A DNA stretch of 64,000 nucleotides from Cupriavidus sp. WGlv3 (GTDB lineage Bacteria; Pseudomonadota; Gammaproteobacteria; Burkholderiales; Burkholderiaceae). The notes below the pieces were generated by a model. The model worked only from the letters and a program-made list of their open reading frames with translations, was not told where the DNA came from and made no database searches. The position numbers and the translations under genes were made by a program. The stretch is from contig NZ_JALHRX010000001.1 of NCBI RefSeq assembly GCF_023952475.1, positions 558,001-622,000 on the forward strand, read 5' to 3'. This document shows, piece by piece, positions 18,192 to 26,422 of the stretch; within the stretch, counting starts at the first letter, position 1, and each line of letters opens with the position of its first letter.

Positions 18192-19661
18192 ATGAAAACC
18201 AATACCACGTGGGTCGGGGCAACCGGCACGGACGGCCTGCTCCAGCAGTGCGCCAGGCAGCGCTGGTTCTGGCCGGCGCTGTACGGAATCAGCGTGTTCT
18301 CGATCCTCTCGTTTGCCGGCGCCCGCTTGCTGGTGGACGCAGATACGTTCTGGCACATCGCCGCCGGCAAATGGATCCTGTCCAACCGCGCAGTGCCGGC
18401 CACCGATCCGTTCTCCTTCTCGTTCCACGGCGCCAAATGGGTGCCGCATGAATGGCTCGCCGAAGTCATCCTTGCCGCCTCCCATGCCTGGCTCGGCTGG
18501 GCCGGGCCGGTGCTGGTCACCGCGCTGGCGACCGCCATCACGTTGACCGTGCTGTTGCGGTTCCTGCTGCGCTATATCGAACCCCTGCACGCGTTCAGCG
18601 CCACCCTGCTTACGTTCCTGACGCTGGCGCAGCATCTGGTCGCCCGCCCCCATGTCATGGCCTGGCCGCTGATGGTGATCTGGACCGCGCAGCTGGTGCT
18701 GGCGCGCCAGCAAAACAAGCGGCCGAGCCTGTGGCTGCTGGTCGTCATGCTGGCCTGGGCCAACCTGCATGGCAGTTTCCTGCTCGGCATCGGGCTGGCG
18801 GCAGCGCTGGCCGCCGAGGCGGTCCTCACCGAAAAGCAGCCGGTCCGCAGCGCCAGGGCGTGGGCCCCCTTCCTCGCACTGACGGTCGTGGCGGGCCTGC
18901 TCACGCCGCACGGCGTGGATGGCCTGCTCTTTCCTTTCCACGTCTCTGGCATGAGCTATACGCTCAGCGTGATCGGTGAATGGAAACCGCCCGATTTCCG
19001 CCTGGTCCAGCCGGTCGAGCTGTGGCTCGGCATTGTGCTGTTTGGCGCGCTCTACTTCGGCTTCCGGCTGCCGGCGATGCGGATCGTGATGTGCTTCGGG
19101 CTGGTCCACCTTACCCTGACCGCGGCCCGCTATGCCGAATTGCTAGGACTGCTGGCCCCGCTGTTGCTGATGCCAAGCGTCGGGCCCCAGCTGCGCGCGG
19201 CGATCCGTCCGGAGATCAAGCTGCAGCTGTCGCCACCGCTGCTTCGGATCCTGACCTCGTTGTGCCTGGCACTGTTCATGACCAGCATCCTCCTGCTTGC
19301 CAAAGGCATCCCGCACGACCATCGGCGCATACAGCCCCGCGACGCCGTCAATGCGGCCATCGCGGCAGGCGGCGGCGGGCCGGTCTTCAACAGCTACAAC
19401 TTCGGGGGCTACCTGATCTTCTCCGGCATTGCGCCGCTTATCGACGGCCGCGCCGACCTCTACGGCGACGACTTCGTGCGCCGGTATATGAAAGCCCATT
19501 CCGGCGACGCCAAAGCACTGCAGGACATGTTCGAGGAATACAGGATCCGCTGGGCGGTTCTTGAACCCGGGAGTCCTGCATTGAAGTGGATCGATGCCTT
19601 GCCGGGCTGGCGAAAAGTCCACGAGGATGACATTGCCGTCTCCTATGTCCGCGAACGATAG
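18192..19661 (+). CDS. Polytopic membrane protein, GT-C-like (putative GtrC-type glycosyltransferase)
   Basis: A 489-residue inner-membrane protein with about ten transmembrane helices and a C-terminal soluble tail. The first periplasmic loop has an Asp-rich motif, LLVDADTFWHIAAGKWIL (D51), followed by VPATDPFSF. This recurs in poorly characterised GT-C-fold proteins that use polyprenyl-phosphate sugars. The tail contains NSYNFGGYLIF and LIDGRADLYGDDFVRRY, also shared within that group. Placed opposite GtrB and near GtrA, it could be the enzyme that transfers the sugar to its final acceptor. The acceptor is unknown and the enzyme assignment is inference. Confidence 0.7.
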   Translation: MKTNTTWVGATGTDGLLQQCARQRWFWPALYGISVFSILSFAGARLLVDADTFWHIAAGKWILSNRAVPATDPFSFSFHGAKWVPHEWLAEVILAASHAWLGWAGPVLVTALATAITLTVLLRFLLRYIEPLHAFSATLLTFLTLAQHLVARPHVMAWPLMVIWTAQLVLARQQNKRPSLWLLVVMLAWANLHGSFLLGIGLAAALAAEAVLTEKQPVRSARAWAPFLALTVVAGLLTPHGVDGLLFPFHVSGMSYTLSVIGEWKPPDFRLVQPVELWLGIVLFGALYFGFRLPAMRIVMCFGLVHLTLTAARYAELLGLLAPLLLMPSVGPQLRAAIRPEIKLQLSPPLLRILTSLCLALFMTSILLLAKGIPHDHRRIQPRDAVNAAIAAGGGGPVFNSYNFGGYLIFSGIAPLIDGRADLYGDDFVRRYMKAHSGDAKALQDMFEEYRIRWAVLEPGSPALKWIDALPGWRKVHEDDIAVSYVRER

Positions 19662-19677
19662 GGCCGCCAGCACGCTC

Positions 19678-19709
19678 GTGCGCGTATCCGGCTAGCCGGA
19701 TACGCGCAC
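19678..19709 (+). terminator. Perfect 32-bp palindrome downstream of the GT-C-like gene
   Basis: Two 14-base arms (left arm GTGCGCGTATCCGG) around a central CTAG, perfectly self-complementary, 16 bp after the stop of the 18192 gene. It would form a strong hairpin in RNA. There is no following T-run, so it may be a processing or stability hairpin, or a protein site, rather than an intrinsic terminator. Confidence 0.5.
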
Positions 19710-20097
19710 CGCCCGCCGCGTACCGCGCGCCATGCCTGGCCGCGCACGAAGGCATCTCTGCCAGCGACACGCGCACGCATAACAAGCCCCGTGCCATCTG
19801 CACGGTACGTGCGCCGCCATCTGCATCCTGCAGTCCCGACCGCCCTGCGGCGCACCAGCTGTGGCCGCCCGCGCGCCTCTGCGTGTTCCCCGTTTCCCAT
19901 GCTCGCGGACAACCATCGCGAAGCCTGGGTAAAACCCCGCTCCATCGGCTTCTCGCACATCTCTCCAAGGCGCGAAGGCTGCATGAACGCGCGTCTTGCC
20001 GTGCTGCTTTTTCCCCCGCGTTCCCCCCTGCGTGTGATGGCGGCCGCGTGCGTGCAGGCTCGGCATTGCAGCGCAGAAGCGCCGTACCCCGCCCCAT

Positions 20098-20113
20098 GTT
20101 TCCAGACTGAATC
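20098..20113 (+). promoter_or_regulatory. Dyad GTTTC-N6-GAATC (site B)
   Basis: GTTTC, six bases, GAATC. An 18-base stretch here matches site A (17686) at 17 positions. It is about 470 bp upstream of the sigma-54 match at 20571. Confidence 0.5.
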
Positions 20114-20212
20114 ACGCTGTCGCGCAGGGCTGCAAGCCTTGCCACACAAGGGTTTCGAGGACATACCCGGGAACTCCACCAGGTCTCTCGCACCGCGGCT
20201 CCCATTCGCAAC

Positions 20213-20228
20213 GTTTCGATCCGGAAAC
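20213..20228 (+). promoter_or_regulatory. Perfect dyad GTTTC-N6-GAAAC (site D)
   Basis: A perfect inverted repeat with flanking C and G, as in site G (17789). It lies about 360 bp upstream of the sigma-54 match at 20571. Confidence 0.55.
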
Positions 20229-20457
20229 GCGGCCCCGTCAAGAGCCGCCCTCATCCGTCAGTCTGGCAGGCACCGGCGCATGGGGCCAGGCCAGGCGGGA
20301 AGACTACGGCTTGTGATGCATGCCGCCCCCCGGCGCCATCGCCGCCTCATGCTTTTGGATGAAGTTGCCGAGCCGCTCGCATTAGTCCGGCGCACGTGGA
20401 CACGTTGCGCGATCTAGGGCGTTCGTAGCGCCCTCGGGAATGGCTTGCCAGCGCTGC

Positions 20458-20473
20458 GTTTCCACCCAGCAAC
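20458..20473 (+). promoter_or_regulatory. Dyad GTTTC-N6-GCAAC (site H)
   Basis: One mismatch from the perfect dyad, of the same variant type as site F. It is about 110 bp upstream of the sigma-54 match at 20571, mirroring the position of site C before 18089. Confidence 0.4.
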
Positions 20474-20570
20474 GAAGCCCCGCCGAAATGCCGCCGGCAG
20501 GCCTGCCAGCCCCGCGACGACTGCGGGCCGCTACCCGCAAACCCTTGTGGCACAACGGATTGCGCCGGGC

Positions 20571-20586
20571 TGGCCCGCCGCTTGCC
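20571..20586 (+). promoter_or_regulatory. Candidate sigma-54 promoter upstream of the Tad operon
   Basis: TGGCCC, five bases, TTGCC: strict GG-N10-GC spacing with one mismatch in -24. It would leave a leader of about 430 bases before the first Flp pilin gene, which is long. Support comes mainly from the dyads at matching distances upstream. Confidence 0.4.
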
Positions 20587-21011
20587 TATGCCAGGCATGC
20601 GGTACCGCAGTCCTGGTTACCGCAGTGCCGGCGCAACGTTCGCCGGCATCAAACCAGAACGATACGGGGAGCTTCACCATGCCAGTCGTGCGCCAACCTG
20701 CGATGTCACACCGGAATACCGGCCACGCTGCTGCCGCCAGGGGCGCTGGCAGCGCGCCATTCCGTTGCAGGGCTCGCTCGGGCCACGTACAGCACGCCGC
20801 GCGTTGCATGCATGCGTCGGCGCTACGCCGGCTGCAATCACGCAACCCGCGCATCGAGCACGGCGGTCCCGGCCGGTGGCCGTTCCATGCCTGCGCAATC
20901 TGCGCCCCGCCCTGCTGCCGGGTTTCCAGGCGCTGATATCCGGTGCCATCCAGCGCCCTATCGCAGTTCCGTAGTCCTGCAGTGCTTGTTCCCAAACCAA
21001 AGGAGTCTGTC

Positions 21012-21200
21012 ATGCAAAACCTGACCACCATGCTGAAGCAATTCTTCCGTGACGAAGACGGCGTGACCGCCATCGAATACGGCCTGATTGCCGCGCTCAT
21101 CGCCGTTGTCATCATCGTTTCGGTTCGCCTGATCGGCACGAACCTGAACATCATCTTCGACTTCATCGGCGACACGCTGACCAACGCCCTGCCCGCCTGA
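21012..21200 (+). CDS. flp1: Flp-type pilin, first copy
   Basis: A 62-residue type IVb (Flp) prepilin, the main subunit of a Tad pilus. The prepilin peptidase site is G17 | VTAIEY, with the invariant Glu at +5 (E22) and Tyr at +6, followed by a hydrophobic helix (LIAALIAVVIIVSV). The mature pilin would be 45 residues. An AGGAG 8 bp upstream supports ATG 21012. It is the first gene of a 14-gene tad operon. Confidence 0.95.
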   Translation: MQNLTTMLKQFFRDEDGVTAIEYGLIAALIAVVIIVSVRLIGTNLNIIFDFIGDTLTNALPA

Positions 21201-21293
21201 TAGCTGGCGGGCCCGCATGGCTGTCCGGTTCCGGGCGGCCATGCGGCAGACACTTCCAAAGCGAACCAACAACACCGACAACGGAGACGCCAA

Positions 21294-21467
21294 ATGTCGA
21301 AGCTTCTCGCCAGTTCAGCCGGCTTTCTGCGCGACGACCGCGGTGTCACGTCCATCGAATACGCATTGCTTGGCAGCCTGATCGCCATGGCAATCGTCGG
21401 CTCCGTATCCGCGCTCGGCGAAACCGTGCAAGGCATGTACGAGCAGATTGCCGCCAGGATGCCCTGA
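21294..21467 (+). CDS. flp2: Flp-type pilin, second copy
   Basis: A 57-residue Flp prepilin. The processing site is G17 | VTSIEY, with Glu +5 and Tyr +6 conserved, followed by the helix ALLGSLIAMAIVGSV. Mature length would be about 40 residues. A GGAG sits 9 bp upstream of ATG. It differs strongly from Flp1 after the leader and helix, so it is an old duplication and could be a minor or alternative pilin. Confidence 0.92.
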   Translation: MSKLLASSAGFLRDDRGVTSIEYALLGSLIAMAIVGSVSALGETVQGMYEQIAARMP

Positions 21468-21524
21468 GTAGCCGGATCCGATCCGTCCATACCGAACACA
21501 ACCAAGCTGCCAGCACCCATCACC

Positions 21525-22058
21525 ATGCAAGCCGCCACCGCCCTCGCGCCCTTCATCGGCCCCGCCACGATCGGCATCGTGCTCGCCGCCGCGGCGATCG
21601 ACCTGAACCGGCGGCGCATTCCCAACTGGCTGACCTTCGGCGCGTGGATCGCCGCGCTGCCCGTGATGGCAGCCATGCACGGCCTGGGTACCGGCGCGCT
21701 GGCGTGGCTGTCGGGCTGGCTGGTGGGCCTGGTGCTGTTCCTCCCGTTCTACCTGCTGCGCGGCATGGCCGCCGGCGACGTCAAGCTGATGGCTGCGGTA
21801 GGTGCCTGGCTGGGCGCCTGCATGGCGCTGAAGATCGCGCTCGCCACCTTCGTGATTGGCGGACTGTGGGCACTGGTCCAGGTCTTTGCGACCGGACATG
21901 GGCGCACCACCCTCGCCCGCGTGGGACACATGCTGAAAGCCGCCGTGGCGCCTGGCTCGCAGTCCGCGCCACCACAGGCCGGGGAGTCCGCCGGATCCAT
22001 GCCCTACGGCGTAGCGATTGCCGCGGGAACGCTGACCATGCTCTTTGCAGGCACATGA
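21525..22058 (+). CDS. cpaA: Prepilin peptidase of the Tad system (TadV/CpaA)
   Basis: A 177-residue integral membrane aspartic peptidase that cleaves Flp prepilins. The two catalytic aspartates are D26 (AAAIDLNRRRIPN) and D85 (AAGDVKLMAAVG), each in the standard family context. There are about five transmembrane helices and no methylase domain, as expected for the short TadV type. The ribosome binding site is weak, and translation may depend on upstream coupling. Confidence 0.93.
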   Translation: MQAATALAPFIGPATIGIVLAAAAIDLNRRRIPNWLTFGAWIAALPVMAAMHGLGTGALAWLSGWLVGLVLFLPFYLLRGMAAGDVKLMAAVGAWLGACMALKIALATFVIGGLWALVQVFATGHGRTTLARVGHMLKAAVAPGSQSAPPQAGESAGSMPYGVAIAAGTLTMLFAGT

Positions 22059-22135
22059 CGCAAGCGAGGCAGCGCAGCGCGGGCAGCGGCAGCCTTCAGC
22101 AAGAAGACGAACTGACCAGGGAACGGGGGACGGCA

Positions 22136-23554
22136 ATGAACGAGCATCACGACACAGGTCACGCACCACGGCTGCTCGAGCCCGTGGCGACCGGCAGGAA
22201 TCTCCATGCCGAGCCTGCCACGCCGCCGTTGCCGCCGTGGCACGTGCTGCCGCGCACGATTGCCGATACCGGGCTGGAGATCGCGCAGTTGCTCGGGCTG
22301 CTGATGAAGGCCGCCTACCAGCACCGCACCGTCACGCTGGCGGTGCTGACCGACACGCTCAAGCTGCCCGCACTGGTGGTCAATGAAATCGCGGCGGTCG
22401 CGGTGCGCGAGCGCCTGCTGGAAATCGCGCACCGCGGCGCCAGCGACCTCGATGTGCGCTTCCGCCTGACCGATGCCGGTTATGTCCGTGCAGGCGAAGC
22501 CGCGGCGCGCTGCAGCTATGTCGGCACGGCGCCGGTGACGCTGGACGCATACATCGACGCGGTCAAGCACCACTCGGTCAGCCACGCCAGCGTGACCAAG
22601 GCGGATGTCACCGCGGCCTTCCACGACCTGGTGATCCCGGTCCAGCTGCTGGATTCGATCGGCATGGCGCTGAACACCTGCCGCGCGCTGATGATCTACG
22701 GGCCGGCCGGCAGCGGCAAGACCTACCTGGCACAACGGCTGGGTACGCTGTTGCCCGGCGCGGTGCCGGTGCCGCACGCCATCACCGTGGGTGGCGAGAT
22801 CATCCAGGTGTTCGACCCGCTGGTCCATGTCCCGTGCAACGACGGCGAAGCCTCGCTGGCGCACCGCTCGCTGGACCGCCGCTGGACGCTGTGCCACCGC
22901 CCGGTGGTGCTGTCGGGCGGCGAGCTGACGCTGTCCACGCTGGACCTGCGCTATGACCGCACCTCTGGCTTCTACCAGGCCCCGCCGCACATGAAGGCCA
23001 ACAACGGCATCTACATCATCGATGACCTGGGCCGGCAACTGGTGGGGGTGGCCGACCTGCTCAACCGATGGATCGTGCCGCTGGACCGGTCCATCGACAT
23101 GTTCACGCTGCACACCGGCGTGCGCTTCTCGGTGCCGTTCGATGTCTGGCCGGTGTTCTCGACCAATCTCGAGCCGGGGGCGCTGGGCGACGATGCCTTC
23201 CTGCGCCGGCTGGGCAGCAAGCTCTATGTGGGCCCCTTGTCGGTGGACGACTACCGCGAGGTGTATCACCGCACCGCCGCCGACTTCGGGCTGACCAGCA
23301 CCGACGCGGTCTTCGATTTCCTGGTCGACAGCCTGCACTACGCCAGCGATACGCCGCTGCTGGCGTGCATTCCGCGCGACCTGCTGCGTCTGGTGGATTC
23401 CGGCGTGCGCTACCACGGCAAGGCCACGCACGTGACCGAGGCCGGCCTGCTGTCGGCGTGGCAGAACTACTACGGACTGCGCACCTCGGCCGAACCGACG
23501 ACGCATCCGGGCGGCGCCCACCGATGGTCGGACGATCACCGCGCCGCCGGCTGA
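22136..23554 (+). CDS. AAA-type ATPase within the Tad operon
   Basis: A 472-residue soluble protein. An N-terminal winged-helix-like segment (about 50-125, MKAAYQHRTVTLAVLTDTLK through LTDAGYVRAGEAA) precedes a AAA+ core with Walker A GPAGSGKT (189-196) and Walker B IYIIDD (292-297). A C-terminal helical lid follows. It is distinct from TadA and TadZ and is not part of the minimal Tad set. GGGGGA 5 bp before ATG 22136 supports the start. Its place between the prepilin peptidase and cpaB implies a role in assembly or in regulating pilus genes. I recall similar ORFs in some Ralstonia/Burkholderia tad loci, but its function is unknown to me. Confidence 0.85.
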   Translation: MNEHHDTGHAPRLLEPVATGRNLHAEPATPPLPPWHVLPRTIADTGLEIAQLLGLLMKAAYQHRTVTLAVLTDTLKLPALVVNEIAAVAVRERLLEIAHRGASDLDVRFRLTDAGYVRAGEAAARCSYVGTAPVTLDAYIDAVKHHSVSHASVTKADVTAAFHDLVIPVQLLDSIGMALNTCRALMIYGPAGSGKTYLAQRLGTLLPGAVPVPHAITVGGEIIQVFDPLVHVPCNDGEASLAHRSLDRRWTLCHRPVVLSGGELTLSTLDLRYDRTSGFYQAPPHMKANNGIYIIDDLGRQLVGVADLLNRWIVPLDRSIDMFTLHTGVRFSVPFDVWPVFSTNLEPGALGDDAFLRRLGSKLYVGPLSVDDYREVYHRTAADFGLTSTDAVFDFLVDSLHYASDTPLLACIPRDLLRLVDSGVRYHGKATHVTEAGLLSAWQNYYGLRTSAEPTTHPGGAHRWSDDHRAAG

Positions 23555-23598
23555 ACTGCACTACCGAAGATTCGGGACAACTGTAGGGGAGAGTCATC

Positions 23599-24438
23599 AT
23601 GAAAAACACACGTGCAATCCTGATGCTGCTGGTCGCCCTCGTCGCCGGCGCGGCGGCGGTGGTGTCGGCGTCGCGATGGCTGGTCCAGCAGTCGTCCGGC
23701 TCCGTCAAGCAAGTGGTGGTCGCGGCCAACGACCTCAACCTGGGCCAGCCGCTCAACGGCGGCCAGCTGCGCATGGTCAGCTGGCCCGCGGGCAGCGTGC
23801 CGCCCGGCGCCTTCACCGACCTGAAGGCACTCGAAGGGCGCGTGGTCCGCACCAGCCTGCAGCGCGGCGAACCCGTTCTCGACGCCAAGCTGGCGCCGAT
23901 CGGCACCAAGGGCGGGCTGTCCGCGGTGATCAACGACGGCAAGCGCGCCATCACGGTTCGCGTCAACGATGTAGTCGGCGTGGCCGGCTTCGCACTGCCT
24001 GGCAACTACGTCGACGTCATCGTCAACACCAACGAAGAAGCGAAGAGCAACCAGAACAGCAGCATCTCGAAGATCGTGCTCGAGAAGATCCTGGTGCTGG
24101 CGGTCGCGCAGCAGGTCAGCCGTGACGAAACCCAACCCAAGGTGGTCAACGCCGTGACGCTCGAAGTCTCGCCTGACCAGGCCGAGAAGCTCGACGTGGC
24201 GCGCAGCGTGGGCACGCTCTCGCTGGTGCTGCGCAACCAGATGGACGTGGCCGACATCAGCACCGGTGGCGCCACCAAGGGCACGCTGCTGGGCAAGGCA
24301 CCGGAGGCACCGCCCAAGGTCGTGACCAAGACCGAGACCCGCACCGTGGTCAAGACGCGCACCGTGGCGAAAGCCCCCGCGCGCGGCAACTGCATCGGCG
24401 TGCTGGCAGGCATGCAGGGCGGCGTCGAGTGCTTCTGA
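23599..24438 (+). CDS. cpaB: Pilus assembly protein CpaB/RcpC
   Basis: A 279-residue periplasmic protein with one N-terminal membrane anchor or signal (about 5-27), an SAF domain (about 37-100) and the CpaB/RcpC domain (about 110-245). The SAF region reads VVVAANDLNLGQPLNGGQLR. The C-terminus is a basic Thr/Lys stretch ending in a Cys-containing tail (NCIGVLAGMQGGVECF). A strong GGGGAG precedes ATG. It probably supports the secretin encoded next. Confidence 0.93.
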   Translation: MKNTRAILMLLVALVAGAAAVVSASRWLVQQSSGSVKQVVVAANDLNLGQPLNGGQLRMVSWPAGSVPPGAFTDLKALEGRVVRTSLQRGEPVLDAKLAPIGTKGGLSAVINDGKRAITVRVNDVVGVAGFALPGNYVDVIVNTNEEAKSNQNSSISKIVLEKILVLAVAQQVSRDETQPKVVNAVTLEVSPDQAEKLDVARSVGTLSLVLRNQMDVADISTGGATKGTLLGKAPEAPPKVVTKTETRTVVKTRTVAKAPARGNCIGVLAGMQGGVECF

Positions 24439-24504
24439 GCGCCGGCACCACGGCATCCAACGAATCCTGAGCTGCAACACAGCCTCTCCGGGGGGAGATT
24501 CAAA

Positions 24505-26388
24505 ATGAACCAGACACGATCCGACGTCGCAGGCGGCACCCGCATCCTGGTGCTGGCCGCCTTCCTCTGCACGCCTCTGGCCGCCGCGGCGCAGGCCGCC
24601 GTCGAGGCAGGCAACGTTACCCGGGCCACCGCACCGGCAACCGCCAAGGCGCCGCAGGGCCCGATGCAGATGACCATCAGCATGACGCCCGGCGCCGCCG
24701 CGCCGGCCGCGCAGGCCCCGGCCGCGACTTCGGCGGAGGCGCGCGGCCCCAACTGCACCGGCGCCATCCGCAGTGAATCCAGCGTGATTGTGGCGGTCGG
24801 CAAGTCCCAGCTGATCACGCTGCAGGAGCCGGTACGCAACCGTACCCTGGGCAACCCGGGCGTGGTGCAGGCCACCATGGTGTCGCCGCAGACGCTCTAT
24901 GTGCTGGGCCGTACGGTGGGAACCACCAACATGATCGTGCAGGGCCGCAGCGGCAGCTGCAGCATCATCAACGTGGTGGTCAACGCCGATGCCGGCGGGC
25001 TGCAGACCTCGCTCGGCCAGTTGCTGCCCGGCGAGCCCGGCATCCGCGTGACCACCGCCGCGGACAACCTGGTGCTGACCGGCAGTGTCACCAACGCGCA
25101 GGCGGCGCAGCAGGCGATGGAAATTGCCCAGGCTTACGCCAACGCTGCGCACAATGGCGAGGGCAACGGCAACGGCGGCAACAAGAAGGGCAACGTGCTG
25201 AACATGTTGTCGGTCGATACCCCGCAGCAGGTGATGCTGGAAGTGAAGGTGGCCGAGGTGTCCAAGACGCTGCTGAACCAGCTCGGTTCCGCAGTGAACC
25301 TGCAGGGCGGCTTCGGCTCCTGGACCGGTGGCCTGGTGACGTCGCTGCTGACTGGCGCGTCGGCAGCCTTCTTCGGCAGCAAGGCCAACAACCTGCCGTT
25401 CGAGTTCGCCATCGATGCACAGAAGAACGACAGCCTGGTCAAAATCCTGGCCGAGCCGAACCTGGTCACCATCAGCGGGCAGGAAGCCAGCTTCCTGGCG
25501 GGCGGCAAGATCTATATCCCGGTGGCGCAGGCCAACGTGCTGAACGGGGCCGGTACGGTCACGCTTCAGGAAGAAGAGTTCGGCGTGGGCCTGAAGTTCA
25601 CGCCCACGGTGTTGGCCAATGGCCGCATCCACCTGAAGGTCGCGCCGGAAGTATCCGAGCTGTCACCGACCGGCGCCACCATCCGTGGCGGCACCCTGAC
25701 CGGCCAGACCGTGCTGCCGGTGATCACCACCCGCCGCGCCTCCACCACGGTGCAGATGCGCGACGGCGAGAGCTTCGCCATCGGCGGCCTGCTGACCGAC
25801 AGCGCACGCGGCTCGCTCAAGGCGCTGCCGGGTGCCGGCGAAGTGCCGGTGCTGGGCACGCTGTTCCGCAGCACGCAATACCAGCAGGACCTGTCCGAAC
25901 TGGTGTTCATCATCACGCCGCGCCTGGTCAAGCCGATGCAGACCAGCAACTACCCGCTGCCGACCGACAGCTTCTCCACGCCCAACCCGCTGTCGCTGTA
26001 CTTCATGGGCAATATGGAAGGCGACGGCAAGCGTCCGACCCAACCCGCCCCGGCACCGTCGCAGCCCGCCGCGCCGGCCGCAGTCCCCGCCGCACCGCCG
26101 GCAGCACCGCGCAGCGAAGGCGCGCCGGTTACCGCGGTCTCGGCCATGCCGACCGGCAGGCCGCTGGACGAGCCGGCGCCGGCCGCGCCGCAAGCCTTGG
26201 CCGCAGCCAGCCCGCGGCCGGCCCTGCCAGCGCCGGCGGCCCCTGCGCGCAGCAGCGCGGTGGCGCCTGCACCCGCCGAAGACACCGCCGCGCGCATTGC
26301 CCGCATCGAGGCGACCGCCGCCCGGCTGGCGCAAGCCAGGGCCGCGGCCGCGGCCACCACCGGCCGCACGTCATCGGGCGGCAACTGA
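24505..26388 (+). CDS. rcpA: Tad pilus secretin CpaC/RcpA
   Basis: A 627-residue outer-membrane secretin, the exit channel of the Tad pilus. It has a signal peptide, an N0-like domain (about 90-155), a BON/N1-like domain and a C-terminal secretin domain (about 230-490). The secretin domain includes the AEPNLVTISGQEASFLAGG and VPVLGTLFRSTQYQQDLSEL blocks. After the usual secretin end (FIITPRLVKPM) a tail of about 140 residues follows that is rich in Pro and Ala; many relatives lack it. GGGGGGAGA precedes ATG 24505. Confidence 0.94.
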   Translation: MNQTRSDVAGGTRILVLAAFLCTPLAAAAQAAVEAGNVTRATAPATAKAPQGPMQMTISMTPGAAAPAAQAPAATSAEARGPNCTGAIRSESSVIVAVGKSQLITLQEPVRNRTLGNPGVVQATMVSPQTLYVLGRTVGTTNMIVQGRSGSCSIINVVVNADAGGLQTSLGQLLPGEPGIRVTTAADNLVLTGSVTNAQAAQQAMEIAQAYANAAHNGEGNGNGGNKKGNVLNMLSVDTPQQVMLEVKVAEVSKTLLNQLGSAVNLQGGFGSWTGGLVTSLLTGASAAFFGSKANNLPFEFAIDAQKNDSLVKILAEPNLVTISGQEASFLAGGKIYIPVAQANVLNGAGTVTLQEEEFGVGLKFTPTVLANGRIHLKVAPEVSELSPTGATIRGGTLTGQTVLPVITTRRASTTVQMRDGESFAIGGLLTDSARGSLKALPGAGEVPVLGTLFRSTQYQQDLSELVFIITPRLVKPMQTSNYPLPTDSFSTPNPLSLYFMGNMEGDGKRPTQPAPAPSQPAAPAAVPAAPPAAPRSEGAPVTAVSAMPTGRPLDEPAPAAPQALAAASPRPALPAPAAPARSSAVAPAPAEDTAARIARIEATAARLAQARAAAAATTGRTSSGGN

Positions 26389-26422
26389 CCCGCCGCGCCA
26401 ACCGCAGAACCGGAGAACGACC

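Larger units (their letters stand above)
19662..21011. other. 1.35 kb intergenic region upstream of the Tad pilus operon
   Basis: No convincing gene. It starts with a 32 bp perfect palindrome (19678-19709) and carries three GTTTC-N6-GAAAC-type dyads (20098, 20213, 20458) and a sigma-54 promoter match (20571-20586). The last 430 bases before the Flp pilin show no clear sigma-70 promoter. Open frames on both strands have skewed composition and no family likeness. Confidence 0.6.

Noticed and set aside
20290..20420. Short minus-strand stretch that reads like a protein C-terminus (GNFIQKHEAAMAPGGG)
   Set aside because: Too short to assign, no start, no family; could be a decayed gene remnant but cannot be supported.
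20548..20563. TGGCAC ... TTGC near 20548
   Set aside because: GG to GC spacing is 11, not 10, so it is not a proper sigma-54 promoter.
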